From contig CAYNKL010000001.1 in assembly GCA_964397775.1 (NCBI GenBank), forward strand, positions 25,694-89,693: DNA of 64,000 nt, written 5' to 3'. A program made the position numbers and the translations under genes. Source of the stretch: Allosediminivita sp964397775. GTDB taxonomy: Bacteria; Pseudomonadota; Alphaproteobacteria; Rhodobacterales; Rhodobacteraceae. Positions 34,284-43,404 of the stretch are shown here, piece after piece (the first letter of the stretch is position 1; each line of letters starts with the position of its first letter). Below the pieces are notes generated by a model. It had not been told where the DNA came from. It did not search any database and saw only the letters and a list, made by a program, of their open reading frames with translations.

Positions 34284-35798
34284 TCAATCGGCGGTCGCCG
34301 GCTCCTTGGCCGCGTCGCCGGTCTTTTCCCAGTCGCCCAGGGCCTTCATCTGGTCCTCGGCCCAGAAGCGGATGTCGTGCTTGCCCACGATCCGGCGCAT
34401 GGCCTCCATCCGGGTGCGGCGCTCCTCTTCCTCCATACTCAGGGCATGCAGGATCGCGCTGTCCATGGACCGGTGCGAGAAGGGGTTGGTGATGACCGCG
34501 GATTCCAGCTCCACGACCGCGCCCGCGAATTCGGACAGGACCAGAACCCCGTCGCCATCGGTGCGCGCCGCGCAGTATTCCTTGCAGACAAGGTTCATCC
34601 CGTCGGCCAGCGGCGTGATCCAGGCCACGTCGGCGGCGTGGTAATAGGCGACCAGCTCGGTGAAGGGGATCGCGCGCGATACCAGCGCGATGGGCTGCCA
34701 GTCGAGGCTGCCGAACCGCCCGTTGATCTTGCCCGCGACCTGTTCGAGGTCGTTCTGGATTTCCTCGTAGGCCACCATGTTGCGGTTGGCCGCGACCGAG
34801 ACGTGCAGCAGCCGCACCTTGCCCACCAGCTCGGGATGGCTCTCCAGCAACCGCTCGAAGCTTTGCAGCTGCGCAGCCCCGCCTTTGGTATAGTCGGTAC
34901 GCCCCACCGACAGGACAAGCTGCGCATCGCCCAGCTCTTCCTTGATCTCCCGTGCGCGCTCTGCCGTTTCCTCGGTCGCCGCGACCTTCTCGATGTAGTC
35001 CACGTCGACACCCACAGGGCTCGCCTGCAGGTAGATGGTCCGCCCCTCGTAGGACAGCTCCGTCGCCACGCTCTGCTCGGACAGGGCCGAGATCTGCGAG
35101 GCAAGCTCCGGGCTCACCTTCTCGCGCTTGGTGACATCGACCTCGAGCAGCGACCGCGCGGCCGAGACGAAGTTGTTCACGTAGCGCGGGATGTGGAAGC
35201 CCACGACGTCGCAGGCCAGCAGGCTTTCAAGGATCTCCTTGCGCCAGGGAAGCACGTTGAACATGTCCGCGCTTGGGAACGGCGTGTGGTGGAAGAAGCT
35301 GATCTTCACGTCCGGACGCAGCCGGCGCAGGTAGCCGGGCACCAGCCACAGGTTGTAGTCGTGCACCCAGACCACGGCGCCGTCCGCTGCCTCGGCCGCG
35401 GCCGCCTCGGCGAAATTCCAGTTCACCTCCCGGAACGTCGGCCAGTCCACAGGGTCGTAGTTGTAGCGTTCCTTGAAGCCGTGAAGGATCGGCCAGAAGG
35501 CCTCTTTCGACGAGATGTGGTAGAAGCTGCTCACCTGCTCCTTGGTCAGCGGCAGGCGCGAGACGTTGTAGCGCCCGTACTGGTCCTCGATCTCGATGAC
35601 GCGCTCGAACTCGGGGTTCGCGGGATCCTCGGCCTCTTTCCAGGCGACCCAGGCGCCTTTCTCGAAGCGACCGAAAAAGCTCTTGAGCGTGGGGACGATG
35701 CCGTTGGGGCTCTTGTTCTCCCGGTACTCGATCTTTCCGTCGACCTCGACCTCTTCGTAGGGCTGGCGGTGATAGACGATGACGAGGTTTGAAGACAT
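34284..35798 (-). CDS. ggpS: Glucosylglycerol-phosphate synthase
   Basis: 504 residues from the ATG at 35798, chosen because AAGGAGA lies 6 bases upstream; the longer open frame runs into the phosphatase gene. A GT20 (trehalose-phosphate synthase-like) glycosyltransferase whose N-terminus, LVIVYHRQPYEE followed by SPNGIVPTLKSFFGR, is the GgpS rather than the OtsA version. It joins ADP-glucose to sn-glycerol 3-phosphate to give glucosylglycerol phosphate, precursor of a salt-stress osmolyte. The HAD phosphatase and G3P dehydrogenase directly upstream in the same operon support this. OtsA remains a less likely alternative. Confidence 0.88.
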   Translation of the reverse strand: MSSNLVIVYHRQPYEEVEVDGKIEYRENKSPNGIVPTLKSFFGRFEKGAWVAWKEAEDPANPEFERVIEIEDQYGRYNVSRLPLTKEQVSSFYHISSKEAFWPILHGFKERYNYDPVDWPTFREVNWNFAEAAAAEAADGAVVWVHDYNLWLVPGYLRRLRPDVKISFFHHTPFPSADMFNVLPWRKEILESLLACDVVGFHIPRYVNNFVSAARSLLEVDVTKREKVSPELASQISALSEQSVATELSYEGRTIYLQASPVGVDVDYIEKVAATEETAERAREIKEELGDAQLVLSVGRTDYTKGGAAQLQSFERLLESHPELVGKVRLLHVSVAANRNMVAYEEIQNDLEQVAGKINGRFGSLDWQPIALVSRAIPFTELVAYYHAADVAWITPLADGMNLVCKEYCAARTDGDGVLVLSEFAGAVVELESAVITNPFSHRSMDSAILHALSMEEEERRTRMEAMRRIVGKHDIRFWAEDQMKALGDWEKTGDAAKEPATAD

Positions 35799-35799
35799 G

Positions 35800-36582
35800 T
35801 CAGTCTCCTTTCGGGATATCGTGAAGGTCAAAGGCGTCGATCGCCTCGAGGATGCCCGCGGCGCCAAAGGCGCGCGCGTGGTAGACGGAGTCCTTACCCT
35901 CAAGCGCTGAAACAAGCGGTTGTTCCGAGTTCCCGACCGCAACGGCCTGAAGCCCCGAGGCAAGCATGGAAAAATCGTTCATCGTGTCGCCGGCGGCGAG
36001 CACGCGCTTTTCCGGAATGCCCAGATGCGCGATCAGCCGCTTCAGCGAGGGCCCCTTGGACACGCCCTTGGGCAGCACGTCGAAATACTTGTTGTCCGAG
36101 ATCAGCCAGTCGAGGCCCATCTCGTCCACCTTCGCCTTGGCCGAGGCGTCGAAATCGTCGGGGAACAGGTCATAGCTCACCCGGTAGCGGAACTCCGTCG
36201 GCTGCAGCTTCAGCCCCGGGTGCCCCTCGAGCGCCGCGCGCACCGCGTCGCCCTTGTCGCCCCAGCGATGCGAGATGTCCTCTTCCAGCGGCTCGATCGG
36301 TGCGATGGAGCCGTCGGCCTCCACCTCGGCAATGGTCGTGCCCACGTCGCCCACCACGTATTCCGGCCAGGGCAGGTGCCGGTCCTGGCACATCTGCATG
36401 ATGAATTCGGGATCACGCCCGGTGACGAAGACAAGGCCCACGCTGTCGCGGTTCTCCTCGATCCAGTCATAGAGACGCTTTCTCTCGGCATCGGTCCCTC
36501 CGAGGAAGGTTCCGTCCAGGTCGGTGGCAAGCGTCATGCGCCGCTCGGCCATGGCCGGGCGGGGGGATGCGTGAACGTTCAT
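35800..36582 (-). CDS. HAD-IIB phosphatase, probable glucosylglycerol-phosphatase
   Basis: 260 residues. Motif I TLATDLDGTFLGG (D22, D24), motif II FVTGRDPEF, and motif IV AAGDTMNDFSMLASG near 207 with the SPP/Cof-like cap between them. It resembles the phosphatase half of bifunctional GgpPS proteins and sucrose-phosphate phosphatases. It should dephosphorylate glucosylglycerol phosphate. It starts 2 bases after the gpsA stop and its stop is separated from the ggpS start by one base. Internal starts at 36552 and 36537 are possible, since the first residues are not conserved. Confidence 0.83.
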   Translation of the reverse strand: MNVHASPRPAMAERRMTLATDLDGTFLGGTDAERKRLYDWIEENRDSVGLVFVTGRDPEFIMQMCQDRHLPWPEYVVGDVGTTIAEVEADGSIAPIEPLEEDISHRWGDKGDAVRAALEGHPGLKLQPTEFRYRVSYDLFPDDFDASAKAKVDEMGLDWLISDNKYFDVLPKGVSKGPSLKRLIAHLGIPEKRVLAAGDTMNDFSMLASGLQAVAVGNSEQPLVSALEGKDSVYHARAFGAAGILEAIDAFDLHDIPKGD

Positions 36583-36584
36583 TC

Positions 36585-37724
36585 TCAGTCAGCTCCGAAT
36601 GGCAGCGGCAGGTCGGGTGAAGGATGCTCGAGCGACAGGTCGAGCGTCTGCGGCTCGGACTCGAGCGGGCGCGCCCAGAGAGCCGAAAAGCTCTCCTGAA
36701 GGTCGGCGCCATGGTGCAGGACGGCATTCACCGTCTCGCAGATCGGCATGGGGACGCGGATGCGGTGGGCCAGATCGCAGACCGACACGGCGTTGACTTC
36801 GCCCTCGACCACGACGGGCTTGCCGTCGAAGCAGTCGTCGCGCGCGATCCCCTGCCCCAGCTGGTAGCCCAGCGACATGTTGCGCGATGTGGTCGACGAA
36901 CAGGTCAGCGTCAGGTCGCCCGCGCCCGAAAGGCCCGTCACCGTCTCGCGTCGCCCGCCCAGCGCCTGGGCCAGGCGCTTCATCTCGTCGATGCCGCGAG
37001 TGATCAGCGCGGCGCGCGTGTTCTCGGCAAAGCCCGCGCCCGACATCATCCCGCAGGCGATGGCGATCACGTTCTTGACCGCGCCACCGACCTCGACCCC
37101 CACGATGTCGTCGGACACGTAGGGCCGGAAGCCACCGCCCGAAAGCGACACCGCCAGCCGCGCGGCGGGGCTCTTCTCGGGTTCGAGCCGGTCCTTGTAG
37201 CTGAAGGGAAAGGCCACGGTCGCCGCCGTCGGATGCTCCAGCGCCGTCTCCCGCGCGAAGGTCGGCCCCGACACGGCGCCGACCTGGTGCCCCTTCAGTT
37301 CCTCGGCCACCACCTCGGAAAGCAGCAGCCCAGTTGTGCGCTCCACGCCCTTGCAGCCCAGCGCGATGGGAATGCCCGCCGGCACATGCGGCGCGATGGC
37401 GCCGCACATCTCGCGCAGGGACGAGGACGGCGTGACGATCAGCAATGCCTCGGCCCCCGACAGTACCGTTTCAAGGTCCGCCGAGGCCGTCAGCCTGTCG
37501 GGAATGGCGATGCCGGGAAGGTAGTCGTGGTTCTCGCGCGTCTCGTTGATCTGTTGCGCAAGCTCGTCGCGCCGGGCCCAGAGCGTCACCTCGCGCCCGT
37601 TGCGGGCCAGGACAATGGCAAGGGCGGTGCCCCATGCGCCCGCGCCGAGGACGGCAAGCCTGCCATAGGGGCGCGTGGATGGACGTGATGACGAAACCTT
37701 GATGGGCTGTCCCCTGCTGTTCAA
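36585..37724 (-). CDS. gpsA: NAD(P)-dependent glycerol-3-phosphate dehydrogenase
   Basis: 379 residues if the TTG at 37724 is used; the start is uncertain because no good ATG precedes the Rossmann motif AVLGAGAWGTALA (about 26-38). Other motifs are GCKGVERTTG near 130, VSGPTFARE near 152, GGAVKNVIAIACGM near 228 with the catalytic lysine, and FAENTRAALITRGIDEM. It makes sn-glycerol 3-phosphate from dihydroxyacetone phosphate. It is longer than a housekeeping GpsA (about 330) because of N- and C-terminal extensions. As the first gene of the ggp operon it supplies the acceptor for GgpS. Confidence 0.9.
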   Translation of the reverse strand: MNSRGQPIKVSSSRPSTRPYGRLAVLGAGAWGTALAIVLARNGREVTLWARRDELAQQINETRENHDYLPGIAIPDRLTASADLETVLSGAEALLIVTPSSSLREMCGAIAPHVPAGIPIALGCKGVERTTGLLLSEVVAEELKGHQVGAVSGPTFARETALEHPTAATVAFPFSYKDRLEPEKSPAARLAVSLSGGGFRPYVSDDIVGVEVGGAVKNVIAIACGMMSGAGFAENTRAALITRGIDEMKRLAQALGGRRETVTGLSGAGDLTLTCSSTTSRNMSLGYQLGQGIARDDCFDGKPVVVEGEVNAVSVCDLAHRIRVPMPICETVNAVLHHGADLQESFSALWARPLESEPQTLDLSLEHPSPDLPLPFGAD

Positions 37725-38000
37725 CTTCCGGATATCCTCGATACGCCGGCGAGATCGGCACTATATCTCATGAACTAGGATCGTAGGCCGGCGAAGGGGA
37801 TTTTCAAGCGGCGAGCGCCCGGCAGACGCTCCCGGCAGGCGATGCACAAGGCGACATTACGTCAGCTGCCCGTTTCCGCCGCATCGCCCGGCGCCTCCCC
37901 CATCCGCCCCTCCCGTGACCGGCACGCGCCACATCACCGCCCTGTTGTGAGACGCCGCGAAAGATGCCAAGTCTGTTTGATCCTGAGGGGCATGTTGAAC

Positions 38001-41000
38001 ATGACGGACGGTCCAGCTGTTGTCGGCATCGGGGCTTCAGCCGGCGGGCTCGAAGCGCTTCAGAGCTTCGTGCAGGCGATCCCCGCCGACTCGGGCCTGT
38101 GCTACGTCATCGTGCAGCACCTCGCCGCGGACCAGCCCTCGCTCATGGCCAAGCTGCTCGCGGCCCATTCCGCCCTGCCCGTCCACCGGATCGAGGATGG
38201 CGACGAGGTCGCCGCCGATCAGATCTTCGTCATCCCCCCGGGACACTTCCTCGAAATCGCGCAGGGGCGCTTCCGTCTGGTGGATCACGCCCCCGAGCTG
38301 GGCGTCAGGACGCCAATCGACCGCTTCTTCACCTCGCTGGCCGAACAATACGGCCGCAACGCCTTTGCCGTGGTGCTCTCCGGGACGGGCTCGGACGGCA
38401 CGACCGGCGTCCGGGCGATCAAGTCCCACGGTGGCTTCGCCATCGTGCAGGAAAGCGCCAGCGCGCGCTTCGCCGCCATGCCCGAGAATGCCTCGGCCAC
38501 GGGACTCGTCGACCTGGTTCTGCGGCCCGCAGACATGCCGCGGCGCATCCGCGAGATCCTCGACCACCGGGTGTCGCTGGAAAGCGAAAGCCGTCAGAGC
38601 CTGCTCGACACCGTCTCGGCCCATCTCGACAGCGTCCTGGGCAAGCTCGAGGACGGCAACCGCGCCTCTTTTTCCGGATACAAGCCCGGCACCCTCGTCC
38701 GGCGCATCGCCCGCCGCATGGCGCTGCTGCGCAAGCGCTCGGTCGAGGACTACCTGCTCCACCTCGAACACCATCCCGACGAACGCGACCTGCTGGCCAA
38801 CGACTTCCTGATCAGCGTCACCGAGTTCTTCCGCGACCCCGAGGCCTTTGCCACGCTGCAGACCCGCGCGCTCGGCAAGCTGCTCGACAAGGATCAGGAG
38901 AGCTTCAGGATCTGGGTCCCCGGCTGCGCGACAGGGGAAGAGGTCTACAGCCTCGCCATCATGGTGACCGAGCTGATGGAGGAACGCGACGACCGCAGAT
39001 CCTGGAAGATCTTCGGCACCGATATCGACCTTGATGCGCTGCGCAATGCCCGCAGCGGCCGTTTCTCGTCCTCCTCCATCGAAGGTGTCAGCCAGCAGAG
39101 GCTCGACCGCTTCTTTGTCCACGAGAACGATCACTGGCAGATCGTCTCCCGCCTGCGCGAGATGTGCGTCTTTGCCCCGCAGAACCTCCTGCAGGACCCG
39201 CCCTTCTCGCGGCTCGACCTGATCTCCTGCCGCAACGTGATGATCTACCTCGACGCGGGCAGCCAGGGACAGCTCGTGCCCCGCTTCCACTACGCGCTCA
39301 ATCCCGGTGGCTTCCTCTTTCTCGGCCCCTCCGAAACCCTCGGCAAGAACGAGAACCTTTTCAGCACCGTCGACCGCTCCGCGCGCCTCTTCCTGCGCGA
39401 CGACACCCGCAGCGCCAGCTACTCCGCCGTCAGCGGCTCCACCCGGCGTCCGCCGCCGGCGACCCCGATCGCCCCCGGCCATGCCACGCTGGCCGGCCCC
39501 TTCAAGAGCGACACGCTCGAAACGCAGACCGAGCAGCTCTTCCTGCAACGGCTCGCGCCGCCCTTCGCCACCGTGAACCGCGACAACGGGGTCCTCTACC
39601 TGTCAGAGGCGATGACGCGTTTCGTGCGCCCCTCGCGCGGGGCGGTCGGCACCACCGTGGATGACCTGCTCACCCCAGAACTGCGCCTGCCCGCCCATTC
39701 CGTGCTCGCCGAAGCACGCGAAACGGGCACCTCCGCCCATGCCACCGACATCGTTGTCGAGCTGGACGGCACGCGGCATCTCTTCGACATCTCCGCCGTC
39801 CCCTTCGACACCGATCAGGAACTCATCCTCCTGTCGCTCGCCGAGGTGCGGTCCGGCGACCTCGGGGACACCGAGCCCGGCGACGGCCGCGCGGAACGCA
39901 GCGAGCGGGAACTGGCCCTCACCCGCAAGCGGCTCGATGCGGTGCAGCGCGAATTCGAAGGCGCCGAGCAGGAGTTGCGCAGCACCAACGAGGAACTCCT
40001 CTCGATGAACGAGGAGCTGCAAAGCTCCAACGAGGAACTCGAAACCTCGCGCGAGGAACTCCAGTCGATCAACGAAGAGCTCGAGACAATCAACGCAGAG
40101 CTCTCCGAGAACAACCGCCAGCTCGTCCGCGCCAACAGCGATCTCAAGAACCTGCTCGAAGCGACCGAGATCGCGACCCTCTTCCTCGACACCCTCGACT
40201 GCGTCCGCCTCTTCACCCCGGCCCTATCGCGGCTCTTCGGCGTGCAGGAACGTGACATCGGCCGGCCCATCCACGAACTCGCCGCCCACGTGGACTACCC
40301 CCAGCTCGCGCAGGATGCCGAGCAGGTGCGCCGGACGCTCCAGCCGCTGGAACGCGAGTTGCGCATCAAGGACACCGACGAGACCTTCCAGGCCTACATC
40401 CGCCCCTACCGGACCATCGACAACCGCATCGACGGCGTCGTGATCGCCTTCGTCGACGTGACCGAACGCAAGCGCAACGAGCGCGAGCTCGAAGCCTACG
40501 CCGGCCAGCTCGAAACCCAGAACATCGAACTGGGCGCGGTCTACGAGGGCATCCCCATCGGCCTCAGCCTGATCAGCCCCGACATGCGCTGGATCCGGGT
40601 CAACCACGCGATGGCAGAGCTGTCCGGCCACCCGCCCGAGGCGCACACCGGCCGCTCAGCCAATGAACTGATGCCCGACTTCGGGGCCAGCCTGATACCG
40701 CACGTCCGCGACGTCCTCGACAGCGGCACCGCGCGCACCAGCATCCGCATCTCCGCCGAAAGCGCCATCGAACCCGGCACGCCCCGCGACCATCTCTGCG
40801 ACTTCTTTCCGCTCGAGGCCGAGGGCAGGATCTTCGCTGTGGGTATCAGCGTGCGGGATGTCACCCGCGAATACCGCCTCGAAAGCGAAGCAGTGGAAAG
40901 CCAGGCTCAGCTGCAGCGCCTCTTCGACGCCGTGCCCGCGCAGATCGGCGTCTTCGAGGGCCCCGAACACCGCAACACCTACCTGAACGCCGCCGCCAAG

Positions 41001-43007
41001 GCCGCCACCGGGGACCGCGTGCTCAAGGACCGCCCCCTGGCCGAGGCCTATCCCGGCATCACCGAGGGCGAGATCTACAAGGGCTTCGAAAAGGTCTATG
41101 CCACCGCGAAACCGGTGGTGCTCCCCGAGATCCGCAATGACATCAACCGCAGGCCGGATGTCCCCTTCGAATACCGCCACATCGAGCTCCAGCCCTGGTT
41201 CACAGGCACCGGGGCGGTCGGCGGGGTCATGAGCTTCGCCTTCGACATCACCAACCTCATCCGCAACCGCAACGAAATCCAGGCCATCTACGACGGCATC
41301 CCGATCGGTCTCGCCCTCGTCGACCGCGACGAACGCTGGATCCGCACCAACCCAAAGCTCGCCGACATCAACGAGCTTCCCGTGGACCAGCATGCCGGTC
41401 AGACCGTCCAGCAGGTGATGCCCGAGATGGCCGCCGAACTCCGCCCGCACATCCGCCAGGTCTTCGAGACGGGCGAGCCCAGTTACGGGATCGAAGTGCG
41501 CGGCCCCGGCGGTGCCACCACCGGGGAAGGTCGCAACTACATCTGCGACTTCTTCCCCGTCGTCACTGAGGGCGATGTCTTCGCCGTCGGCGCTGCCGTG
41601 CGCGACATCACGCGCGAAACCGCCCTCGCCGAAGACCTGCGCGAAAGCGAGGAGCGCCTGCGCCGCCTCTTCGACCAGGCCCCCGCGGCCATCGCCATCT
41701 TCGAGGGTCCAGAACAGCGCTTCATCTACTCCAACCCGCGCCACGACGCCGTTCTCGGCCACCGCGACCTGATCGGCCTGCCCCTGCGCGAGGCCGTCCC
41801 CGAGGTCGAGGGGCAGGGTATTTTCGAGAGGTTCGACAAGGTCTTCGAAACTGGGCAGCCCTACGTCTCCGGGGAAATCCAGGCCTCCGTCTACGGGGGC
41901 GCCCAGAAAGGCATCACCACCCGCTACTTCCAGCAGATCATCCAGCCCTGGTACGACACTGCCGGCACCGTCGCGGGGACCATGACCTTCAATCTCGAGA
42001 TCACCCCCCAGGTCGAGGCCCGCAAGGAGGCCCGCGCCGCCGCCCGCCGGCTCCAGCGGCTGCTGGACGGTCTCTTCACATTCGTCGGTCTGGTGGCCCC
42101 GGACGGCACACTGCTTGAAGCGAACGAGCCGGCCCTGCGCCGCGGCGGCCTGAGCCGCGAGGACGTCGTCGGCCGGAAATTCTGGGACACCTACTGGTGG
42201 TCCTTCGAAGAGGAATCCCAGGACCGCCTCAAGGACGCCATCCGCCGCGCCGCCGGGGGCGAGACCCTGCGCTACGACGTCACCGTCCGTACGGAAGGCG
42301 AGACCCGGATGCTGATCGACTTCCAGCTCACCCCCGCCGTCGACGAAACCGGCACCGTGACCGAGATCTTTGCCTCGGCGGTCGATATCACCGACCGGGC
42401 GATGGCCGAGGAACGCAAGGACGTGCTTCTGTCCGAGCTTGAGCACCGCGTGAAGAACACCCTCGCGGTCGTGCAGTCGATCACCCGTTTCACCGGGCGC
42501 ACGGCCCCCAACAAGGACGAAATGGTCAAACGCCTGATGAGCCGCCTATCGGCCATCGCGCGCACCCACGAGGTCCTGACGGCGGGCGATTGGGTCGGCT
42601 ACGATCTGCGCGACCTTGCCATCGCCGAGACCTCTCCCTTTGTCGGACAGGATCAGGGCCGCTTCTCCTACCGCGGCCCCGGCATCGAACTATCACCATC
42701 CGAGGCCATGTCACTCGGCCTTGCGCTGCACGAGCTCTCGACCAACGCCGCCAAGCACGGCGCCTTCTCCTCGGACGAGGGCCGGGTCATTCTCGACGTG
42801 ACCGAGAGGGACGGAAAAATCGACAAGATGGTCTGGACCGAATGCGACGGTCCGCGTGTTGAGCCGCCGGACCACACGGGATTCGGCTCGTTCCTGATCG
42901 GGACGCTGCTGGAACGCCAATTGCACGCAGAGGTCACGATGGACTTCCGCCCCGAGGGGCTCGTCTGCACGATCGAAATGAAAGGTACGACCGAGCAAGA
43001 TGAATGA
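38001..43007 (+). CDS. Giant CheB-CheR-multi-PAS-HWE histidine kinase
   Basis: 1668 residues from the ATG at 38001 (GAGGGG 10 bases before; another ATG at 37992). Order: CheB methylesterase with intact triad S13, H40, D132; CheR methyltransferase (about 215-470, WVPGCATGEEVYS, LDLISCRNVMIYLD); a heptad coiled coil 633-713 rich in NEEL repeats; a PAS; then PAS pair A1/B1 (about 847/973) and A2/B2 (about 1096/1222) repeated with an exact 747-bp period; a further PAS; and an HWE kinase with H1482 in ELEHRVKNTLAVVQ and WTECDGP. No membrane helix. It overlaps the next receiver by 8 bases, its probable target. Confidence 0.93.
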   Translation: MTDGPAVVGIGASAGGLEALQSFVQAIPADSGLCYVIVQHLAADQPSLMAKLLAAHSALPVHRIEDGDEVAADQIFVIPPGHFLEIAQGRFRLVDHAPELGVRTPIDRFFTSLAEQYGRNAFAVVLSGTGSDGTTGVRAIKSHGGFAIVQESASARFAAMPENASATGLVDLVLRPADMPRRIREILDHRVSLESESRQSLLDTVSAHLDSVLGKLEDGNRASFSGYKPGTLVRRIARRMALLRKRSVEDYLLHLEHHPDERDLLANDFLISVTEFFRDPEAFATLQTRALGKLLDKDQESFRIWVPGCATGEEVYSLAIMVTELMEERDDRRSWKIFGTDIDLDALRNARSGRFSSSSIEGVSQQRLDRFFVHENDHWQIVSRLREMCVFAPQNLLQDPPFSRLDLISCRNVMIYLDAGSQGQLVPRFHYALNPGGFLFLGPSETLGKNENLFSTVDRSARLFLRDDTRSASYSAVSGSTRRPPPATPIAPGHATLAGPFKSDTLETQTEQLFLQRLAPPFATVNRDNGVLYLSEAMTRFVRPSRGAVGTTVDDLLTPELRLPAHSVLAEARETGTSAHATDIVVELDGTRHLFDISAVPFDTDQELILLSLAEVRSGDLGDTEPGDGRAERSERELALTRKRLDAVQREFEGAEQELRSTNEELLSMNEELQSSNEELETSREELQSINEELETINAELSENNRQLVRANSDLKNLLEATEIATLFLDTLDCVRLFTPALSRLFGVQERDIGRPIHELAAHVDYPQLAQDAEQVRRTLQPLERELRIKDTDETFQAYIRPYRTIDNRIDGVVIAFVDVTERKRNERELEAYAGQLETQNIELGAVYEGIPIGLSLISPDMRWIRVNHAMAELSGHPPEAHTGRSANELMPDFGASLIPHVRDVLDSGTARTSIRISAESAIEPGTPRDHLCDFFPLEAEGRIFAVGISVRDVTREYRLESEAVESQAQLQRLFDAVPAQIGVFEGPEHRNTYLNAAAKAATGDRVLKDRPLAEAYPGITEGEIYKGFEKVYATAKPVVLPEIRNDINRRPDVPFEYRHIELQPWFTGTGAVGGVMSFAFDITNLIRNRNEIQAIYDGIPIGLALVDRDERWIRTNPKLADINELPVDQHAGQTVQQVMPEMAAELRPHIRQVFETGEPSYGIEVRGPGGATTGEGRNYICDFFPVVTEGDVFAVGAAVRDITRETALAEDLRESEERLRRLFDQAPAAIAIFEGPEQRFIYSNPRHDAVLGHRDLIGLPLREAVPEVEGQGIFERFDKVFETGQPYVSGEIQASVYGGAQKGITTRYFQQIIQPWYDTAGTVAGTMTFNLEITPQVEARKEARAAARRLQRLLDGLFTFVGLVAPDGTLLEANEPALRRGGLSREDVVGRKFWDTYWWSFEEESQDRLKDAIRRAAGGETLRYDVTVRTEGETRMLIDFQLTPAVDETGTVTEIFASAVDITDRAMAEERKDVLLSELEHRVKNTLAVVQSITRFTGRTAPNKDEMVKRLMSRLSAIARTHEVLTAGDWVGYDLRDLAIAETSPFVGQDQGRFSYRGPGIELSPSEAMSLGLALHELSTNAAKHGAFSSDEGRVILDVTERDGKIDKMVWTECDGPRVEPPDHTGFGSFLIGTLLERQLHAEVTMDFRPEGLVCTIEMKGTTEQDE

Positions 43008-43404
43008 CGACGCGGCGCCGCCCCCGGAGACACACGGGCAGACTGTGCATCCCAAGAAGAGGATCCTCGTGGTCGAAGACGAGGCCATCGTTGGCCTCGA
43101 CCTCGTGATGTACCTTGAGGAAACGGGCTTCGATCCCGACGGCCCCCACATATCGCGGGATGCCGCGCTCGACGCCATCCGGCAGTCGCCCCCCGACATG
43201 GCCATCCTCGACCTGAACCTCGGCAACGACCAGACCAGCGTGCCCGTTGCCGACGCGCTGGATGCGCTCGACGTGCCCTACCTCTTCCTGACCGGATACA
43301 ATCGCGAACGTGCGCGCGCCGAACACCAGCGACCCGATGTCCCGCGCCTCGCAAAGCCGGTGAATTTCACCGAACTTCTCAACGCCATTTCAAAGATCTT
43401 ATAG
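43000..43404 (+). CDS. Receiver protein coupled to the giant kinase
   Basis: 134 residues, receiver only: ILVVEDEAIVGLDLVMYLEE, D71 in MAILDLNLGND, YLFLTGYNRE, and RLAKPVNFTELL with the lysine. Such small receivers are the usual partners of HWE kinases. It starts 8 bases inside the kinase gene. Its end overlaps the convergent receiver at 43399 by 6 bases. Confidence 0.9.
   Translation: MNDDAAPPPETHGQTVHPKKRILVVEDEAIVGLDLVMYLEETGFDPDGPHISRDAALDAIRQSPPDMAILDLNLGNDQTSVPVADALDALDVPYLFLTGYNRERARAEHQRPDVPRLAKPVNFTELLNAISKIL

Noticed and set aside
34284..35798. Reading ggpS as trehalose-6-phosphate synthase (otsA)
   Set aside because: The N-terminal YHRQPYEE/SPNGIVPTLKSFF pattern and linkage to gpsA and a HAD phosphatase of GgpP type fit glucosylglycerol synthesis better.
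37842..38000. Longer N-terminus for the giant kinase (start at 37842)
   Set aside because: The extra 53 residues are Arg/Pro-rich and lack similarity; the CheB domain begins right after the ATG at 38001, which has a ribosome site.
40656..42446. 596-residue minus-strand frame opposite the PAS region of the giant kinase
   Set aside because: Follows the third-base G/C bias of the real gene; composition is Gly/Asp/Val-rich with no motif.
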